Positions 5,667 through 8,197 of a stretch of 8,197 nucleotides of DNA are shown one piece after another. Position 1 is the first letter of the stretch. The number at the start of each line of letters is the position of its first letter. The notes beneath the pieces were generated by a model. It saw only the letters and a program-made list of their open reading frames with translations. It was not told the DNA's origin and did no database searches. The DNA comes from Verrucomicrobiota bacterium. Its GTDB lineage: Bacteria; Verrucomicrobiota; Verrucomicrobiia; Opitutales; UBA953. A program made the translations under genes and the position numbers. The stretch is from assembly GCA_005798925.1 (NCBI GenBank), contig SYID01000027.1, forward strand, positions 1 to 8,197, written 5' to 3'.

Positions 5667-7082
5667 TTACTTGCTTTCGTCCGCGGACTCGTCGTTGGCG
5701 GCTTCTTCCTTGGCCTGGGCCTGGCTGCTCAGGATGGGCTGGGCGAAGAGACGACCGTCGGGGAGGTTGGCGATGTAACCTTCGCCGATGAGGAACGAGA
5801 GATCCGTGAGCACCTGGGTCTTCGCGGCGTCCTCGGCGTTCTCGCCGGCGAGGGCGAGGACGAGGTCCTTGGCCTGCTGGGCCGGCTTGCGGTCGAGCGA
5901 GTCGAAGATCTTGGCCATCGGGTCGCTGAAGGTCGATTTCGGGTCGCGGCAGCGGCGCCGGACGGAGCAGGCGTAGGTGATGCCCTTGGAGCCCTTCTTG
6001 TAGAGATGGAAGCCCTCCTTGCGGAGGCGGCCGCGGATGCCGTTGGCCGTGTCGAGGGGGAAGTCGCGCTGCTGTTCGAGGGCGAAGCGGACCGAATCGC
6101 GGAGGGGCCCGGGATTCATCTCCTCGAGCAGGCGGCCGGCGAAGCGGACCCACGGATGGGTCTTCACCACGAGGTCCTTGCGGAAGGCCTGGAGGAAGCC
6201 GCGGGCGGCGTCGAGGGACTCGAGGCGTTCCGGTTCGCCTTCTTTGCGGTCCTTGGGCGCGTATTCGTTGCGGGTGGACATCGACTTCAGCCAGGCGTCG
6301 ATCTGTTCCTGTTCGCGGACCATTTCCAAGCGGCCCTTGAAGCTGTCGAACGGCACGTTCGGGCAGTGGCGGGCGTGGTGTTCGCGCAGGTTGCGTTGGT
6401 AGCTGTGATGCGTCGGGGCGCCCAGCAGCTTGCCCGTCTGCGGGCAGCGGGCCACCATGAGGAAAGCGCCCTTGGGAGGGTCGACCTCGACTTCCACCGT
6501 ATCGAAGAACTTGTCGAGGTGGCGGGACATCACATGCGAGACCGCTTCGGCCTCGGTGAGGAAGGGATGGCCGTCGGGGACGGAGACCGCGATCAGGGCG
6601 TCGGGGCGTTGTTCGGCGTCGAGGTGGCGGATGACGATCGAGAGACGGTCTTCCTTGTCGAGGATCAGGCGGGCGACCTCGAAGAGCTCGTAGGTCATCT
6701 TGCTCTTCTTCATCGCCCCGCCGAGGATCTCGAACTTCGCGTCATCCGGGAAGAAGGCGCTCGCGACCACCGGACGGAAGACCGGGGCGTCTTCGAAGCG
6801 GCGCGGGCCGCCGCGGTCGTCACGGCGCGGGCCGCCGTTGCCGGCGCCGGGTCCGTCGCGACGGGGGCCGCGGTTCTGGCCGTCGCGGGGCGGGCCACGG
6901 CGATCGCCTCCGGGGCCGTCGCGGACTCGCGGACGATCGCCGTCGCGGCGCGGGCCGCCGTTGCCGGAGCTGACCTTTTCGGAGGGTCCGCTGACCCAGG
7001 AGGGCCCGAAACCAAGGGAGGAGAGGTCCAGTTCGAAGGACTTTTCCTTGGGAGGGTTGTTTTCGGCCGAGTCGGAGGACAT
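5667..7082 (-). CDS. Unrecognised 471-aa protein with RG-rich disordered segment and Cys/His cluster
   Basis: I do not recognise this family. From the ATG (complement of 7080-7082), residues 1-40 are polar. Residues about 43-95 form an Arg/Gly/Pro/Asp-rich disordered tract with recurring NGGPRRD and RGPPRDG. Residues about 105-265 look folded and include C213, H225, H226, H235, H236, H239 and C240, a possible metal site (CPQTGKLLGAPTHHSYQRNL then REHHARHCP). Residues about 290-390 are basic and helical, with GIRGRLRKEGFHLYKKG and a CSVRRRC pair (C372, C378). The tail is acidic (EEAANDESADESK). The composition suggests nucleic-acid, perhaps RNA, binding in the cytoplasm; that is inference. An in-frame ATG at 7130 would add 16 residues (MPMLAKRSSFQTLIPS). 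MSSDSAENN is preferred as the more typical polar start; neither has a Shine-Dalgarno sequence. Codons end mostly in G or C. Confidence 0.75.
   Translation of the reverse strand: MSSDSAENNPPKEKSFELDLSSLGFGPSWVSGPSEKVSSGNGGPRRDGDRPRVRDGPGGDRRGPPRDGQNRGPRRDGPGAGNGGPRRDDRGGPRRFEDAPVFRPVVASAFFPDDAKFEILGGAMKKSKMTYELFEVARLILDKEDRLSIVIRHLDAEQRPDALIAVSVPDGHPFLTEAEAVSHVMSRHLDKFFDTVEVEVDPPKGAFLMVARCPQTGKLLGAPTHHSYQRNLREHHARHCPNVPFDSFKGRLEMVREQEQIDAWLKSMSTRNEYAPKDRKEGEPERLESLDAARGFLQAFRKDLVVKTHPWVRFAGRLLEEMNPGPLRDSVRFALEQQRDFPLDTANGIRGRLRKEGFHLYKKGSKGITYACSVRRRCRDPKSTFSDPMAKIFDSLDRKPAQQAKDLVLALAGENAEDAAKTQVLTDLSFLIGEGYIANLPDGRLFAQPILSSQAQAKEEAANDESADESK
6798..6956 (-). repeat. In-frame coding repeat for the RG-rich tract
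   Basis: This part of the minus-strand gene encodes recurring six-to-seven-residue motifs: NGGPRRDG, RRGPPRDG, NRGPRRDG, NGGPRRDD and RGGPRR. The corresponding DNA repeats words such as GGCGGCCCGCG. It resembles RGG/RG boxes and is probably disordered. Copy number is expected to vary between related strains by slippage in multiples of three. Confidence 0.6.
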
Positions 7083-7186
7083 TGAGGGGATGAGCGTTTG
7101 GAAAGATGACCGCTTGGCAAGCATCGGCACAATCGCTTTTTACTTGCGCCAGCCGTCAGGACTTCCAGCGTGCACCTTCCTTTATT

Positions 7187-7270
7187 GCTCAGGTGGTGGA
7201 ATGGCAGACACGCATGCTTGAGGTGCATGTGCCGCAAGGTGTCCGGGTTCAAGTCCCGGCCTGAGCACCA
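7187..7270 (+). tRNA. tRNA-Leu (anticodon GAG), CCA encoded
   Basis: All cloverleaf parts are visible. The acceptor stem is GCTCAGG (7187-7193) with CCTGAGC (7260-7266), followed by discriminator A and encoded CCA (7268-7270). The anticodon stem is CATGC (7213-7217) with GCATG (7225-7229) around TTGAGGT, placing GAG at 7220-7222. A longer variable region follows, as in class II leucine tRNAs. The T arm is CCGGG TTCAAGT CCCGG. It reads CUC, a leucine codon used very often in the genes of this window. The 104 bp upstream, shared with the divergent gene at 7082, holds no promoter I can defend. Confidence 0.96.
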
Positions 7271-7280
7271 ATTTAGGCTG

Positions 7281-7312
7281 GGTCGGTCCGGAAACGGATC
7301 GGCCTTGTTTTT
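7281..7312 (+). terminator. Intrinsic terminator of the tRNA-Leu gene
   Basis: GGTCGGTCCG (7281-7290) pairs with CGGATCGGCC (7295-7304) over 10 bp, two of them G-U, around a GAAA loop. TTGTTTTT follows at 7305-7312. It begins 10 bases after the tRNA 3' end and ends 38 bases before purD, so purD probably has its own start signals or depends on read-through. This is the only textbook Rho-independent terminator in the window. Confidence 0.85.
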
Positions 7313-7350
7313 GGTTCACATCAAACCCGACACCCCGCAGTAGTAGGGTC

Positions 7351-8197
7351 ATGGCTACGCAGGGCAAACTCGACGTCCTCATCCTCGGCTCCGGCGGGCG
7401 CGAACACGCCTTGCTCAAGGCCTGCCTCCGCAGTCCTCGCGTGGCGAAGGTCCGCGTCGCCCCCGGCAACGGCGGGATGGCCCTGGAAGCCGAATGCCTC
7501 GAGGTCGACGCCGCGAACCCCGCCGCCGTCCTCGAACTCGTCCGCCGCACCGGCTCGAACTTCGTGATCGTCGGGCCCGAGGTCCCGCTCGCCGCCGGGG
7601 TCGTCGACGTCCTCGAAGCCGCGGGCGTGCCGGCCTACGGCCCGCTCGCGGCCGGGGCCAGGCTCGAGGCCAGCAAGGCTTTCAGCAAGGATTTCATGGT
7701 GCGACACAAGGTGCCCACCGCCGCCTCGGAGACGTTCTGTTCCCTCGCGCCCGCCCTGGAGTATGCGCGCAAGCAGCCCGTCCCCGTGGTCATCAAGGCC
7801 TCGGGGCTGGCGGCGGGGAAGGGCGTCGTCATCGCGACGACCCACGCCGAAGCCGAGGCCGCGCTGCGCGACATGATGGAGACCAAGGTCTTCGGCGCTT
7901 CGGGCGACGAGGTCGTCATCGAGGAATTCATGCAGGGCGAGGAAGCGTCGATCATGCTCATGGTCTGCCGCGGCGAATACCTGATGCTCCCGCCGAGCCA
8001 GGATCAGAAGCGCGTCGGCGAAGGCGACACCGGCCTCATCACCGGCGGCATGGGCGCCTACGCCCCGACGACCGTCGTCACGCCTGAGGTCGAGCGTCGT
8101 CTCCGCGAGGAGATCATCGCGCCCACGTTGCGCGGCCTGCAGGCCGACGGCATCGATTACCGCGGCACCCTTTACGTCGGCATCATGGTCACGGCGA
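7351..8197 (+). CDS. purD: Phosphoribosylamine-glycine ligase (GAR synthetase), 5' part
   Basis: PurD joins glycine to 5-phosphoribosylamine using ATP, the second step of purine synthesis, in the cytoplasm. The 282 codons present show the N-domain start VLILGSGGREHALL (residues 9-22), VIVGPEVPLAAGVVD (72-86), the linker PAYGPLAAGARLEASKAFSK, the ATP-grasp strand VVIKASGLAAGKGVV (146-160), IEEFMQGEEASIM (190-202), the loop GEGDTGLITGGMGAYAP (223-239) and YRGTLYVGIMVT at the edge. Full-length enzymes are about 420-430 residues, so roughly two thirds is here and the frame is open to the window end. Many homologues have GPNTGGMG where this has GLITGGMG; this is a mild variant. The ATG at 7351 puts the Rossmann strand at residues 8-12, as usual. 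TAGGG just upstream is at most a weak ribosome-binding site. Confidence 0.95.
   Translation, partial: MATQGKLDVLILGSGGREHALLKACLRSPRVAKVRVAPGNGGMALEAECLEVDAANPAAVLELVRRTGSNFVIVGPEVPLAAGVVDVLEAAGVPAYGPLAAGARLEASKAFSKDFMVRHKVPTAASETFCSLAPALEYARKQPVPVVIKASGLAAGKGVVIATTHAEAEAALRDMMETKVFGASGDEVVIEEFMQGEEASIMLMVCRGEYLMLPPSQDQKRVGEGDTGLITGGMGAYAPTTVVTPEVERRLREEIIAPTLRGLQADGIDYRGTLYVGIMVTA

Noticed and set aside
4678..6153. A long minus-strand open frame spanning the glycosyltransferase gene and the intergenic repeats
   Set aside because: It runs through the 8-bp arrays and antisense to a well-supported gene. Its repeats, such as GDTWATTGDTW, are only translated minisatellite.
6006..7085. A 359-codon plus-strand open frame opposite the RG-rich gene
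   Set aside because: It is rich in Ala/Val/Gly/Glu with no motif. The minus frame has the balanced composition of a real protein and ends next to a 3' hairpin cassette.
7114..7142. TTGGCA with TTTTTA 17 bp downstream as a tRNA-Leu promoter
   Set aside because: The -35 is reasonable but the -10 matches the consensus at only two positions, so it cannot be told from chance.
7494..8087. A 197-codon plus-strand open frame within purD
   Set aside because: It is Arg-rich out-of-frame sequence inside a confident purD reading frame. The true frame is open to the window edge.

Overview
The window looks like chromosomal DNA from a GC-rich member of the PVC superphylum, most likely Verrucomicrobiota (Opitutae-like). 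That placement is inferred from the very large secreted protein at 389-4198, whose propeller-dehydrogenase, HEAT and cytochrome c layout is typical of Planctomycetes and Verrucomicrobia. Strong GC-ending codon use, start codons without clear Shine-Dalgarno sequences and repeat-rich intergenic DNA fit with it. No transposase, phage gene, CRISPR array or other defence system was found.

Layout: (1) 1-116, the C-terminal tail of a gene entering from the left, possibly a serine hydrolase of the beta-lactamase fold. (2) 117-388, an intergenic stretch with a 12-bp minisatellite, a 7-bp minisatellite, a small hairpin element and a candidate operator or promoter. (3) 389-4198, a 1269-residue exported fusion of a DUF1080/3-keto-disaccharide-hydrolase-like domain, a PVC-type sugar-dehydrogenase-like propeller, an alpha-helical HEAT-like region and a mono-haem cytochrome c domain. 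(4) 4199-4417, a tail-to-tail intergenic region with a hairpin, an 8-bp repeat array and three hairpins in a row. (5) 4418-4630 (minus), a 70-residue acidic protein with a C-terminal membrane segment. (6) 4726-5457 (plus), a glycosyltransferase-like protein. (7) 5458-5666, a second tail-to-tail region with two 8-bp arrays in opposite orientation and a hairpin. (8) 5667-7082 (minus), an unrecognised 471-residue protein with an Arg/Gly/Pro/Asp-rich disordered segment. (9) 7187-7270, tRNA-Leu(GAG) with an intrinsic terminator. (10) 7351 to the right edge, the first two thirds of purD.

The genes do not form one operon: directions alternate (+, +, -, +, -, +tRNA, +) and gaps are about 95-270 bp. 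The purD and tRNA genes are housekeeping. The large fusion protein is the most informative biochemically, because it joins in one polypeptide the domains expected for oxidising a sugar at C3, cleaving the keto-glycoside and passing on electrons.

The most unusual signal is in the non-coding DNA. Every protein-gene 3' end on the plus strand, and that of the minus-strand gene at 5667, is followed by a short-unit G-rich tandem repeat whose G-rich strand is the coding strand of that gene. At two of these ends the same hairpin-plus-array cassette recurs, with 19 identical bases across the junction. Only the small gene at 4418 lacks one.
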